In this document: positions 37,947 through 46,368 of the stretch, in pieces
Position numbering within the stretch: the stretch's first letter is position 1
How the letters are laid out: every line of letters begins with the position of its first letter
DNA from: Ktedonobacterales bacterium
Lineage (GTDB): Bacteria > Chloroflexota > Ktedonobacteria > Ktedonobacterales > Ktedonobacteraceae
Length of the DNA stretch: 55,482 nucleotides
Reading direction: 5' to 3'
NCBI GenBank assembly: GCA_027451525.1
Contig: DAIDJF010000037.1
Location: 1 to 55,482, forward strand
The notes under the pieces: generated by a model
What the model was told of the DNA's origin: nothing
Database searches by the model: none
Seen by the model: the letters and a program-made list of their open reading frames with translations, nothing else
Program-made: the position numbers and the translations under genes

Positions 37947-39137
37947 TCACACGTTCGTATACTGGTTTACTGGTTCTTCTCCTTCTTCGTCGGGCGTCTC
38001 TTGTAGTTGCTGAAGCAGGGCATTATCTTCTCCCAGCAAGGGGGGCGTTTTATAGAGGCGTGGTGGTGTGGCTGAGAGATGCATCGGCGAACCCAGGAGG
38101 TGAATCGTTCCTGCCGTTGGGTGCGTGCTTTCCCAGATAAAGTGACGTGCTTGATGTTGGGCGTCCTGAAAGGCCTCACTGACACGGTTGATCGGACCAC
38201 TGGGAATCCCCGCTTTGTGCAAAATCGTGAGCCACTCATCGGTTGTGCGTTCGAGGATAAGGCCCTGTAAGATCGCAACCAGTTCATCACGATGCTGTGT
38301 ACGTTCCGCATTCGTGGCGAAGCGTGCGTCGTTGATCAGGTCATCGCGTCCAAGTACGTGACAGAGCGTATCATAGAGATGGTCGTTGCCACAGGCGATA
38401 GCAACATTACCGTTGCGCGTGCGAAATGTTTGATAAGGAACAATGCTAGCATGGCCGTTGCCGTAGCGATGGGCCTCCTGCCCTGTCATGAGATATGCGG
38501 ACGCGACATTTGCTAAAAGCGATGTCGCGGCCTCAAAGAGTGAGATGTCAATCTGCTGACCCTCACCCGTCTGATCGCGCACACGCAAGGCTGCGAGGAT
38601 AGACATAAAGGCGTACATGCCTGCTGTGACATCTGATACAGGGGTCCCAACAGGCAGCGGGGGACCGTCAACATCGCCCGTGACCGACATCAAGCCAGAC
38701 ATTGCTTGGGCGATAAAATCATAGCCCGGATCTGCTGCTTTGGGTCCTGTTTGTCCAAAACCACTGATTGAGCAATAGATCAAGCCGGGGTTGAGCGCGT
38801 GCAATTCTTCATAGCCTAACCCCTTACGTACCAACGTGCCAGGACGAAAGTTTTCTACCAGTACGGTTGCTTTACGTGCCAGCTTAAGCAATTGCTCTTT
38901 ACCTTCTGGCGTGTTGAAGTCCAACGTGATGCTGTATTTATTGCGGTTGAGTCCTAGATAATAAGTGCTTTCGCCACCCACATAGGGCGGACCAAAGCCA
39001 CGTGTATCATCTCCGCCATCGGGCCGCTCGATTTTGATAACCGTCGCACCCAGATCGCCGAGCATCATCGTACAATATGGACCGGCAAGCACACGAGAAA
39101 GATCAAGGACAAGAACATCAGAAAGAACAGCATTCAT
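37947..39137 (-). CDS. Family III CoA-transferase (CaiB/BaiF)
   Basis: The 396-residue protein is a CaiB/BaiF family CoA-transferase: LDLSRVLAGPYCTMMLGDLGATVIKIERPDGGDDTRGFGPP (in several motifs), the catalytic Asp in PGYDFIAQAMSG and GTPVSDVTAGMYAFM. The enzyme moves CoA between carboxylic acids. The substrate is not evident. It lies 41 bp downstream of the small membrane-protein gene on the same strand and is probably transcribed from P3 with it. AGGGGAGG precedes the ATG. Confidence 0.92.
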   Translation of the reverse strand: MNAVLSDVLVLDLSRVLAGPYCTMMLGDLGATVIKIERPDGGDDTRGFGPPYVGGESTYYLGLNRNKYSITLDFNTPEGKEQLLKLARKATVLVENFRPGTLVRKGLGYEELHALNPGLIYCSISGFGQTGPKAADPGYDFIAQAMSGLMSVTGDVDGPPLPVGTPVSDVTAGMYAFMSILAALRVRDQTGEGQQIDISLFEAATSLLANVASAYLMTGQEAHRYGNGHASIVPYQTFRTRNGNVAIACGNDHLYDTLCHVLGRDDLINDARFATNAERTQHRDELVAILQGLILERTTDEWLTILHKAGIPSGPINRVSEAFQDAQHQARHFIWESTHPTAGTIHLLGSPMHLSATPPRLYKTPPLLGEDNALLQQLQETPDEEGEEPVNQYTNV

Positions 39138-39178
39138 AATAAGCCTCCCCTATTCGAGGGATAACATGTATTGTAGTG

Positions 39179-39718
39179 CTATTTGCGGTATTTCCAGACG
39201 TATACCTCCCAGAGGAGATATGCACCTACTATGATGAACAGTATAGGCCAGACATGAACGACCATATCAAGCATATCTAATATCACGCCGCTAATCATCA
39301 AGGCGATACCTGTAACAGTTAAAAAGCCCTTGGGCATGATTGCCCAGCCCCACTCATGTCTGCTGATTTCGGTCGCTAATGGGAAGATAATCAGGAAACC
39401 GATACCGAGCGCAAGGGTGATGATACCCGCGCTCCCCTGGTTGGCGAAAACTTGTGGGCTCAGTAAGAGCGTCACGCCGACAATACTCAAGAGTCCTCCA
39501 GGGAGTAGCGGTTCTGTGCGGCTGGCGATGATGCCCCAAACGAGAAAAATCATGCCAAAGCCGACCAGGATAAGCGTCCCAAAATCGTGTTCTATAATGC
39601 TGCCAATAAAGGCTAGTAGTGCAATACCTGCAATCATGAAACGATTCATCGTTCTACGTGAGATATCATGCAGTTCAAACTTTGGAATGTGGAGCTGATG
39701 ATGGTGATGATTGATCAT
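39179..39718 (-). CDS. Small multi-pass membrane protein (LiaF-TM-like)
   Basis: This 179-residue protein starts with a histidine-rich cytoplasmic segment (MINHHHHQLHI), then about six short membrane helices. The hydrophobic stretches (MNRFMIAGIALLAFIGSII, LVGFGMIFLVWGIIAS) and the end VHVWPILFIIVGAYLLW resemble the LiaI/LiaF-like transmembrane region of stress-response membrane proteins. I chose the ATG at 39718 because GGAGAG lies seven bases upstream. It is probably transcribed with the CoA-transferase from P3. Confidence 0.68.
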   Translation of the reverse strand: MINHHHHQLHIPKFELHDISRRTMNRFMIAGIALLAFIGSIIEHDFGTLILVGFGMIFLVWGIIASRTEPLLPGGLLSIVGVTLLLSPQVFANQGSAGIITLALGIGFLIIFPLATEISRHEWGWAIMPKGFLTVTGIALMISGVILDMLDMVVHVWPILFIIVGAYLLWEVYVWKYRK

Positions 39719-39818
39719 TGGTCGCTCTCCTTCCCTTCTATACAGTCGAGCTATGCCTCTTTTGCGATATACTTCTGTTCGTTGCTCTACATCGCTAATA
39801 GCTTTATCTCTACTGTGT

Positions 39819-39883
39819 AGCATAGCAAGCGTGTGTCACAGTGGCGTCAAGAAGGCAGGAAACCCGCTCACAAAGGCGTCACG
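39819..39883 (-). promoter_or_regulatory. Tandem GTGA-box promoter P3 (membrane protein/CoA-transferase operon)
   Basis: Minus strand: CGTGA (39883-39879), TGTGA (39872-39868), CTTGA (39851-39847), TGTGA (39840-39836), 11 nt, TATGCT (39824-39819). Spacings are 6, 16, 6 and 11. It faces P4 in the divergent gap, 39719-40067. Confidence 0.75.
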
Positions 39884-39935
39884 TTGCTCTTTTGTGTGTT
39901 TTCATCGTATTCCCGCGCTACCGGAACGATATTTT

Positions 39936-40000
39936 TGTGACAGCTATGTGATGCTCTATTCAGCGTTCGTAACATTATTGTGAGAGCGGATCAGTATTCT
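39936..40000 (+). promoter_or_regulatory. Tandem GTGA-box promoter P4 (tandem universal stress protein)
   Basis: TGTGA (39936-39940), TGTGA (39947-39951), CGTAA (39968-39972), TGTGA (39979-39983), 11 nt, TATTCT (39995-40000). The start codon is at 40068, so the leader is about 60 nt. Confidence 0.75.
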
Positions 40001-40067
40001 ATCTGTATAGACAACGGTAACAGGATGACTCAGGTTCTCTGATTTCACCAAAGAGGGGAATGACGCA

Positions 40068-41072
40068 ATGTTTCAACATATTCTAGTTCCATTAGATGGT
40101 TCTCAGCGTGCAGAACAGGCACTCCCTGCTGCCGCGCGTCTGGCTCGTGCCAATGCTGGCACGGTAACTCTACTGTATGTGCCTAGCCTTAGATACGAAT
40201 ATGGTCCTTATCTGGCACAATCTCTAGCTTTTACTGAATCGATGATTGAGGCGGATGTAGAAGGAGCAAAGCTCTACTTGACTCGTATCGCCCGTGGTGA
40301 AGTGTTGCGTGGTGTCAAAACTGAAACCGAGATTGTCGCGGGTATTCCTGCGCATGTTATTACGTTGTATGCACAAACACATGCTGTAGATCTGATTGTG
40401 TTGTGTAGTCATGGACGCACTGGTTTCAAACGCTGGGCATTCGGGAGCGTGACACAACAGCTTATTCGCCATAGTGCTATCCCCATACTGGTTTTGCGCG
40501 AGGGAGACACCTTGTCAATCGAGGAAAACCGCCCTGTACGCGCGCTGGTTGCGCTTGATGGCTCATCTTTTGCGGCTCAAGCAATTAAACCGACTGTGCA
40601 ACTTGTTACCGCGCTCAGTGAGCATGTTCCTGGAGAGATTATGCTGACCGAGGTTGTACCATTACCGCCTCATGACGTTCCTGTTGCTCCGCAAGACCTT
40701 GTTGTGCGCAGACGTGCGTTGCAGGAAACATCGACCTACCTGGGCCACATGGCGGAGCAGGTTTCCGTACAACATGCTATCAAGGCGGGGGTAACAGTCT
40801 CCTGGTCAATTACGGTAAGCGAACACGTGGCTGATGCTATCGTTGAAACTGCTGAACTGGGCGGTGATATTGACATGGATAATGGCTACGATTTCATCGC
40901 CGTTGCTACACATGGTCGTAGTGGCTTGAACCGTTTACGTTTGGGTAGCGTGACTGAACATATTCTAGATGCTACACAACTTCCGCTACTTGTCGTACAT
41001 CCTATGGAACATCATGCTGAAAAAGGTGAGCTTGTCAAAGCTGGTAGTGGTGCACTGATGGCGATACGCTGA
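40068..41072 (+). CDS. Tandem-domain universal stress protein
   Basis: The 334-residue protein has two UspA domains. Each starts with a beta-strand segment (ILVPLDGSQRAEQAL, RALVALDGSSFAAQA) and ends with the ATP-binding motif: SHGRTGFKRWAFGSVTQQLI and THGRSGLNRLRLGSVTEHIL, both complete G-x2-G-x9-GS type. Universal stress proteins bind ATP and help cells survive hypoxia, starvation or redox stress. It follows P4 and GAGGGG. A strong terminator comes directly after. Confidence 0.93.
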   Translation: MFQHILVPLDGSQRAEQALPAAARLARANAGTVTLLYVPSLRYEYGPYLAQSLAFTESMIEADVEGAKLYLTRIARGEVLRGVKTETEIVAGIPAHVITLYAQTHAVDLIVLCSHGRTGFKRWAFGSVTQQLIRHSAIPILVLREGDTLSIEENRPVRALVALDGSSFAAQAIKPTVQLVTALSEHVPGEIMLTEVVPLPPHDVPVAPQDLVVRRRALQETSTYLGHMAEQVSVQHAIKAGVTVSWSITVSEHVADAIVETAELGGDIDMDNGYDFIAVATHGRSGLNRLRLGSVTEHILDATQLPLLVVHPMEHHAEKGELVKAGSGALMAIR

Positions 41073-41082
41073 TAAAAATAAG

Positions 41083-41132
41083 AAATACATGTATGGCGTG
41101 CATTTTCCACAAGCCATACATGTATTTTTTTG
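41083..41132 (+). terminator. Intrinsic terminator after the first usp gene
   Basis: AAATACATGTATGGC (41083-41097) pairs perfectly with GCCATACATGTATTT (41113-41127), and a T-run follows. Strong rho-independent terminator; it separates the usp gene from the methyltransferase gene. Confidence 0.9.
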
Positions 41133-41217
41133 TGATAGGGAATATATGTTTAGGGCCTCTGTGTTCTTTTTACAGTTCACAGGAAATTGAGAATGTTTTT
41201 GAACAAGAGGATAACAT

Positions 41218-42126
41218 ATGCTGGCTCATAAACCGCTACAAAGCCGCTTGCGGCAAAAAATTCCCATGTTAATGGATGGGGCGATGGGAACGGAAATCTT
41301 GCGGCGCGGCGTCTCCACGACGCTTCCTCTCTGGTCGGCTGAAGCCTTGCTGACTCGTGGGGAGGTTGTCCAACAAATCCACGCGGATTATATCCGTGCC
41401 GGTGCGGAGATTCTCATTACCAACACATTTCGCACAACTGACTGGGTGTTTGCCAAGCGCAACCTCGCCGCTACAGCGCGTGAAAGCACGCTGCTCGCTT
41501 GCCATTTGGCACGTCAAGCAATTGAACAGGTGAAACCCGATCACACTATCTATGTCGCGGGTTCAATGGCTCCCCTTGAGGACTGCTATTCACCTGAACT
41601 CACACCTGACGAGGGTGACCTCGTGCATCAACATGATCTGTATGCCCGCAATCTACGCGATGGCGGTGTAGATTTTCTTCTGTTAGAAACAATGATTACT
41701 GTGCGTGAAATGTTGGCTGCTGTGCGGGCTGCCGAAAAATATCAGTTGCCGTTCGCCGTTAGTTTTTGCGTAGATGTGCATGGTGATCTTCTCGGTGGCG
41801 AGACACTTGAAAACGCTGTTGCCGCAGTTGAGCCATATGCTCCACTCTTTCTGGGGGTCAACTGCGTTTCACCAGAGATTGCGACCACCACAGTGCGCAA
41901 ATTGAGGAGTATCACGCAGAGGCCGATCAGTGCCTACGCGCAAGGTGACGGGATGCCTGGCGACGAGCAAGGTTGGGAGTTTGTCGCGAATGAGCAGATA
42001 GACCAGTATGTCGAGCAGGCACAACAGTGGATACAGGCTGGTGCGCATATTATCGGCGGTTGCTGTGGTACAAGTCCAACCTATATTGAGCGTCTGCATC
42101 AGATGCTCACAGCATATTTAGCATAG
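41218..42126 (+). CDS. Homocysteine S-methyltransferase family protein
   Basis: The 302-residue protein has the Pfam S-methyl_trans fold: MDGAMGTEILRRG, EILITNTFRTT, the Zn ligand Cys in VNCVSPE, and the paired Zn-binding cysteines in GGCCGTSPTYI. These enzymes move a methyl group (from S-methylmethionine or betaine-type donors) to homocysteine. The donor is unclear. GAGG lies upstream of the ATG. It overlaps the convergent APH/P-loop kinase gene by 9 bp. Confidence 0.88.
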   Translation: MLAHKPLQSRLRQKIPMLMDGAMGTEILRRGVSTTLPLWSAEALLTRGEVVQQIHADYIRAGAEILITNTFRTTDWVFAKRNLAATARESTLLACHLARQAIEQVKPDHTIYVAGSMAPLEDCYSPELTPDEGDLVHQHDLYARNLRDGGVDFLLLETMITVREMLAAVRAAEKYQLPFAVSFCVDVHGDLLGGETLENAVAAVEPYAPLFLGVNCVSPEIATTTVRKLRSITQRPISAYAQGDGMPGDEQGWEFVANEQIDQYVEQAQQWIQAGAHIIGGCCGTSPTYIERLHQMLTAYLA

Positions 42127-43920
42127 AACATGCAGGCCGAGAAGCTTGATGATTTGTTGTTGCGTACGTGTAGGTTCTTGTTCTGTATCGACAGGCAAAT
42201 AGATCATATATGGCTCTGCCTCGGCCTGAAATGCCTCCCAAAGACGTTGCTGCTGGTCATACAGAGCCGGGCGTCCATCCGATGCTTGTGTGGTTTCATG
42301 CGGCACTGATGCTGCCTCGACTCGTTGTTGCCAGCGGCTTGCCAGACGTGTCAGGACAGTTTCGCGGGAGCAGCGACATTCAAGAAAGAGCGTCTGTGCC
42401 TGTTCAGTTTGAGCGGCCTCTGCAAACATGTGACGGTCGGTACGGCGCATAAACGAGGCATCCACAATGACCGAGCGTCCCGCGTGTAATAGGTGACTGG
42501 TGGTAGCTCGCATGGACTGGTAGGTACGCGCGGACCAGTCTGTACTATAGATGCCCTGCCCAAAGGCTTCTGCTAGCGGCTGATCAGGCGTGATTTGTGC
42601 CAGTTGCTTGCGCACAGTATCAGAAGAAAGTAAAGGATAGCCTGTTGCCTCGTGAAGTGCTTCTGCCAGTGTGCTTTTGCCCGTTCCCATTAGCCCTCCA
42701 ATCAGTAACAGGTGTGGACGTGTGGGACCAGTGGCGAAACGTGCTGCGAGGGCGAACAAATTAGTCGCCGCCCGTTGTGCCTGCTCGCGCTGCTCCTGTG
42801 AAACCTCTTGTTCATCAAGCAGAAATGATGCGACCTTGCCGCGCACACAAGCCCGATAGCAGAGATAGAAGGGCAATAGTTCGCACAAGGCCCTATCTTG
42901 TGTTGCCGCGCTATAGCTTGCGACAAAGGCTCTGGCGAGATCGGGGCGTTGTGCCGCTTCCAGTTCCATCGCTAGAAACGCTATCTCGCCGGCCACATCT
43001 CCATAGCGAAAGCGTTCGTTAAATTCAATGGCATCGAGTATCACGATCTTTTCATGGACTACTTTTGCAGCTACCCTGTCGCCTGTAGCAACTGCTGGAG
43101 CGTCTCTATCTTCGTGTAGTGCGTTTGCAAGCAAATAAACATGCTGAAGACGTAAATCACCGTGACAGGCGCGAATAAAGCCGTCACATATGCGATTTGC
43201 AAATAATGCGCGATGACCATCCATAAAGGCGCGCGCGTAGGTGGCAATGCGCGTATAGGTCTGCTCATCTATGGTGCGCCCGATATAGGGCTGCATCTGC
43301 GTAAAATTCTCCTCCCAATTTGTGCGAATACTGTCCAGATTCCCAAATTGAGCAATCTGTTCACTGTCAGGTTTACGCGCATGGAAATGGGCAATAACCT
43401 GAGCAACATTAGCTAGTTGTGCTGACGTGACCGTGTTATTGCGTACTCTGTTTTCCAGTGTGGCCTCGTCTGGTAAACGTACCATTACAACTGCATAATC
43501 AATCACACGCGCAATCTCATCTCCCAATGGAGGTGTTATGAGCGTTGCAGGGAGTGGAATAGTATCGGGCGGGAATGTGGGGCCAAAACAGAGAAAACCG
43601 TCCGCACGGACGAGCACGGGAGCGATACCAAGATAGACTGATGCGGCGAGAGGCTGATTGACGAGTATTTCTTGTATGCAGAAATGGCGGCGTAGAGCGG
43701 GCGTTGAGTAGTCAAAGAAGCCAAAGTTCTTTGGTTTTTTCAATTTGTAGACATACTGTGGTGTCAGAATCACTGCGGATGCATGGGTCTGAACAGTCGT
43801 AATGGGGAAGTAATTCGGGCCGATCAAGGAGAACGCCTCTGGCTGGCTCAGCGCAGCAAACAGTGTTGCAAAATCAATTGGTGGCATTTGAACGTGTTGT
43901 TGTTCTTCTTTTGTATTCAT
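42118..43920 (-). CDS. Fusion of aminoglycoside-phosphotransferase-like domain and P-loop kinase (AAA_33)
   Basis: The 600-residue protein has an N-terminal APH/kinase-like domain (YKLKKPKNFGFFDYST, CHGDLRLQHVYLL as the catalytic loop, DAIEFNERFRYGDV as the Mg-binding part) and a C-terminal P-loop domain with Walker A GGLMGTGKSTLAEAL (~408). The same two-domain architecture is found in Mycobacterium Rv2004c, a DosR-controlled dormancy gene. The substrate is unknown. It is transcribed from P5 and follows no other gene. Confidence 0.88.
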   Translation of the reverse strand: MNTKEEQQHVQMPPIDFATLFAALSQPEAFSLIGPNYFPITTVQTHASAVILTPQYVYKLKKPKNFGFFDYSTPALRRHFCIQEILVNQPLAASVYLGIAPVLVRADGFLCFGPTFPPDTIPLPATLITPPLGDEIARVIDYAVVMVRLPDEATLENRVRNNTVTSAQLANVAQVIAHFHARKPDSEQIAQFGNLDSIRTNWEENFTQMQPYIGRTIDEQTYTRIATYARAFMDGHRALFANRICDGFIRACHGDLRLQHVYLLANALHEDRDAPAVATGDRVAAKVVHEKIVILDAIEFNERFRYGDVAGEIAFLAMELEAAQRPDLARAFVASYSAATQDRALCELLPFYLCYRACVRGKVASFLLDEQEVSQEQREQAQRAATNLFALAARFATGPTRPHLLLIGGLMGTGKSTLAEALHEATGYPLLSSDTVRKQLAQITPDQPLAEAFGQGIYSTDWSARTYQSMRATTSHLLHAGRSVIVDASFMRRTDRHMFAEAAQTEQAQTLFLECRCSRETVLTRLASRWQQRVEAASVPHETTQASDGRPALYDQQQRLWEAFQAEAEPYMIYLPVDTEQEPTRTQQQIIKLLGLHVLC

Positions 43921-43967
43921 TCGCCTGCTCCTCGCGTTTTCTATCTCGCAATTGCCCTTCTTTATGA

Positions 43968-44021
43968 ATGATACGCTTTATGCATCACGGTGCTATCACA
44001 CGATAGGGAAAGATGCTCAAG
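43968..44021 (-). promoter_or_regulatory. Tandem GTGA-box promoter P5 (APH/P-loop kinase)
   Basis: Minus strand: CTTGA (44021-44017), TGTGA (44000-43996), CGTGA (43989-43985), 11 nt, TATCAT (43973-43968). The most upstream box (44032-44028) is not conserved. The proximal pair and the -10 fit precisely. The leader is about 41 nt. Confidence 0.7.
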
Positions 44022-44036
44022 ATTTACACTGTTTTT

Positions 44037-44101
44037 TGTGTGAGTCTCGTGACAGTTTTTTATCTCCCCGTGCTGTTCCTGTGATTGTCTTCCTGTATAT
44101 G
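44037..44101 (+). promoter_or_regulatory. Tandem GTGA-box promoter P6 (towards the Ser/Thr kinase)
   Basis: TGTGT (44037-44041), CGTGA (44048-44052), CGTGC (44069-44073), TGTGA (44080-44084), 11 nt, TATATG (44096-44101). The order and spacing hold but two boxes and the -10 are imperfect. The kinase starts about 250 bp downstream. The stretch 44102-44356 has no gene; a weak AAGATCG/CGATCTT pairing (44194-44245) may matter. Confidence 0.5.
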
Positions 44102-44356
44102 TTTGTGATGATTAAAGTTTTCTTAGAAGCATAATTATGCCCATCTACGCCTCTTTTTGTGTCTCTAAATAGCTGTCTTTGACGTGTAGAAAAAAGATCG
44201 GCCCTTTTTATGAGCTAGTTCATAGTAGTTTAGAGTGTCGATCTTCTATACTTTTTCTGGTGTGAATGATCTCAGGCTGTATGCTGTGACTTTTATCGCG
44301 AGGCGCCGTCTAAGTGGAAGATGCCTGAATGAAAGGCTTAGAGAAAGCGAAATAGT

Positions 44357-45352
44357 ATGAATGCAGTAGTATATAAAGAAAAAAGAGAGACAATACAGAC
44401 ATTACAACCTGTAAGCGCAGGCGGACGTGTGCCGCAAAGTGGCACACGCTTGGGTCGATATCGTTTACAGAAAGCGTTAAAACAGGGTGGGATGGCTGAT
44501 GTTTATCTGGCATATGACGAATATACAGGACGCGCAGTCGCAATTAAACTAGTACATGAACAAAATGCCAATATCGCTTTATTTAGCCGCGAGATTCGTA
44601 TCATGCGTGCATTGCGACATCCACATATTTTGCCGCTACTAGACGCAGGCCAGTGGGGTGGGTATTGGTATTTAGTAACGCCGTACATCGCCGGTGGCAC
44701 ACTGCAAGATCGCCTTGAGCAAGGCCCATTGACTCTTGAAGAAGCTGGTTTTGTCCTGGAACGTTTGGGTGAAGCCGTACAATATATGCACGAAGCGGGT
44801 ATTATTCATTGCGACATCAAGCCAGCAAACGTCTTGATTGATGAAGCAAGTCATATCTATCTGGCGGATTTTGGCATTGCTACTTTGGAAGGTGAGTCGT
44901 CAAAGTGGCATGGACGTGTGATGGGAACTCCCGTTTACATGGCACCAGAGGCCATTTCTGGGACAGTGAGCCGACAGAGTGATATTTACGCACTGGGTGT
45001 GCTCCTGTTTGAGATGCTCACCGGGCAGGTGCCCTTTGATGGTACAGATGCGTATGAGATTTGTACGCGCCATCTTCACGAAGAGCCAGCTAAACCCTCA
45101 CTATTTAATGCATGCTTGCCGCGTGCGGTAGATCGCGTCGTGCTACGCATGTTGGAAAAAGATCCAGAGGAGCGTTTTGCGACTCCTCTGGTTGCCGTTG
45201 ATGCCTATGCCGATGCCTGTAATTCGTTAACCCTTTTCGAGTATACACGCCAGGCTTTCTCAACGATGGTTGGTGATCTGAAATCTCACTACGAGACTAT
45301 GCGATACGCAAGACTGCGCGTCCGTGAATGTGGCCCTGTGCCAGTTGTGTAA
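44357..45352 (+). CDS. Soluble Ser/Thr protein kinase (PknB-like, non-RD)
   Basis: The 331-residue protein has a full kinase domain: the glycine loop KQGGMADVYLAYD, the Lys in AVAIKLVHE, the catalytic loop HCDIKPANVLID, the Mg loop ADFGIA and MGTPVYMAPEA. The usual HRD is HCD here, so it is a non-RD kinase and the usual activation-loop control may differ. No membrane helix or sensor domain follows; the C-terminus (~275-331) is short. Substrates are unknown. Its last 56 bp overlap the convergent alcohol dehydrogenase gene. Confidence 0.9.
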   Translation: MNAVVYKEKRETIQTLQPVSAGGRVPQSGTRLGRYRLQKALKQGGMADVYLAYDEYTGRAVAIKLVHEQNANIALFSREIRIMRALRHPHILPLLDAGQWGGYWYLVTPYIAGGTLQDRLEQGPLTLEEAGFVLERLGEAVQYMHEAGIIHCDIKPANVLIDEASHIYLADFGIATLEGESSKWHGRVMGTPVYMAPEAISGTVSRQSDIYALGVLLFEMLTGQVPFDGTDAYEICTRHLHEEPAKPSLFNACLPRAVDRVVLRMLEKDPEERFATPLVAVDAYADACNSLTLFEYTRQAFSTMVGDLKSHYETMRYARLRVRECGPVPVV

Positions 45353-46322
45353 AGGCATAATTCACGTCTTCCAGCGGATAGATGTCCGTCATCGCCTTGA
45401 CTTTGCCTTCGGCTGCGAAATGAAGAGCTTCGCGTAAATCTTTGCGTGTGCCAACCAGGGAACCACGAACCGTAATGTGGTGAAGGACAGCATCTATAAT
45501 GGGAATGGCGAAATCTCCTGGCGGTAAGCCCAGGAGCACACAGGTGCCCCCGCGCCGCAACATACCTATTGTCTTAGTAAAAGCATCTGCGGTAGCGGCA
45601 GTTACAATTACTGCATGTGCGCCGCTAATCAGGTGCTGAATGCGCGCTACAGGATTTTGATAGTGTGTGTTGATGGTAACCTCAGCTCCCAACTCGTGCG
45701 CGAGCAGGAGTTTCTCCTCACTAATATCCAGTGCCGCAACATGTACACCCATCGCGTGGGCATACTGAATTGCCAGATGTCCCAGACCACCAATGCCCAC
45801 GACTGCCACCCATTGTCCAGCATGCACTTCGGCCTCTTTTAATGCGGTATAACTGGTCACACCCGCGCAGAGCAGCGGAGCCGCCTCATAATAGTCGAGA
45901 TTGTTGGGGAGATGGACAACATAGGCCGCCTCAGCTAAAACATACTCTGCGTATGTGCCGGGAACAGAGAAGCCTGTGTTTTGCTGGTGTGGGCAAAGAT
46001 TTTCGCGCCCTTCTAGACAGTAGTCGCATTGTCCACAACTCGTATAGAGCCAGGGAATGCCAACGCGCTCACCCTTCTTGAGGTGTGTTACGCCAGAGCC
46101 AAGCTCGATAACTTCGCCCGTTCCTTCGTGACCAAGAATGAGGGGAAGTGGTGGTTTGCCGGGCCAGTCGCCGCGCGCTATATGCAGATCAGTATAGCAG
46201 ATGCCACTAGCGACGATACGCACTACAACCTGTCCTGGGCCCGGTTCGGGAATAGGCCTCTCTTCGAGCATGAGCGGTTCTCCAAAGCTATGGAGTACGG
46301 CTGCTCTCATCGTGTGTGTCAT
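45297..46322 (-). CDS. Zinc-dependent alcohol dehydrogenase (AdhP-like)
   Basis: The 341-residue protein is a medium-chain dehydrogenase. The catalytic Zn ligands are the Cys in GICYTDLH and the His in GHEG; the structural Zn site is CGQCDYCLEGRENLC. The NAD-binding motif is VVGIGGLGHLAIQYA. It interconverts primary alcohols and aldehydes. It lies 46 bp downstream of the second usp gene and is probably transcribed from P7. AAAGGA lies upstream of the ATG. Confidence 0.93.
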   Translation of the reverse strand: MTHTMRAAVLHSFGEPLMLEERPIPEPGPGQVVVRIVASGICYTDLHIARGDWPGKPPLPLILGHEGTGEVIELGSGVTHLKKGERVGIPWLYTSCGQCDYCLEGRENLCPHQQNTGFSVPGTYAEYVLAEAAYVVHLPNNLDYYEAAPLLCAGVTSYTALKEAEVHAGQWVAVVGIGGLGHLAIQYAHAMGVHVAALDISEEKLLLAHELGAEVTINTHYQNPVARIQHLISGAHAVIVTAATADAFTKTIGMLRRGGTCVLLGLPPGDFAIPIIDAVLHHITVRGSLVGTRKDLREALHFAAEGKVKAMTDIYPLEDVNYAFTQLAQGHIHGRAVLRIA

Positions 46323-46368
46323 CGCGCAATCCTTTCTAGCCCGGCAAAACGTTGTTCACGCATACATA

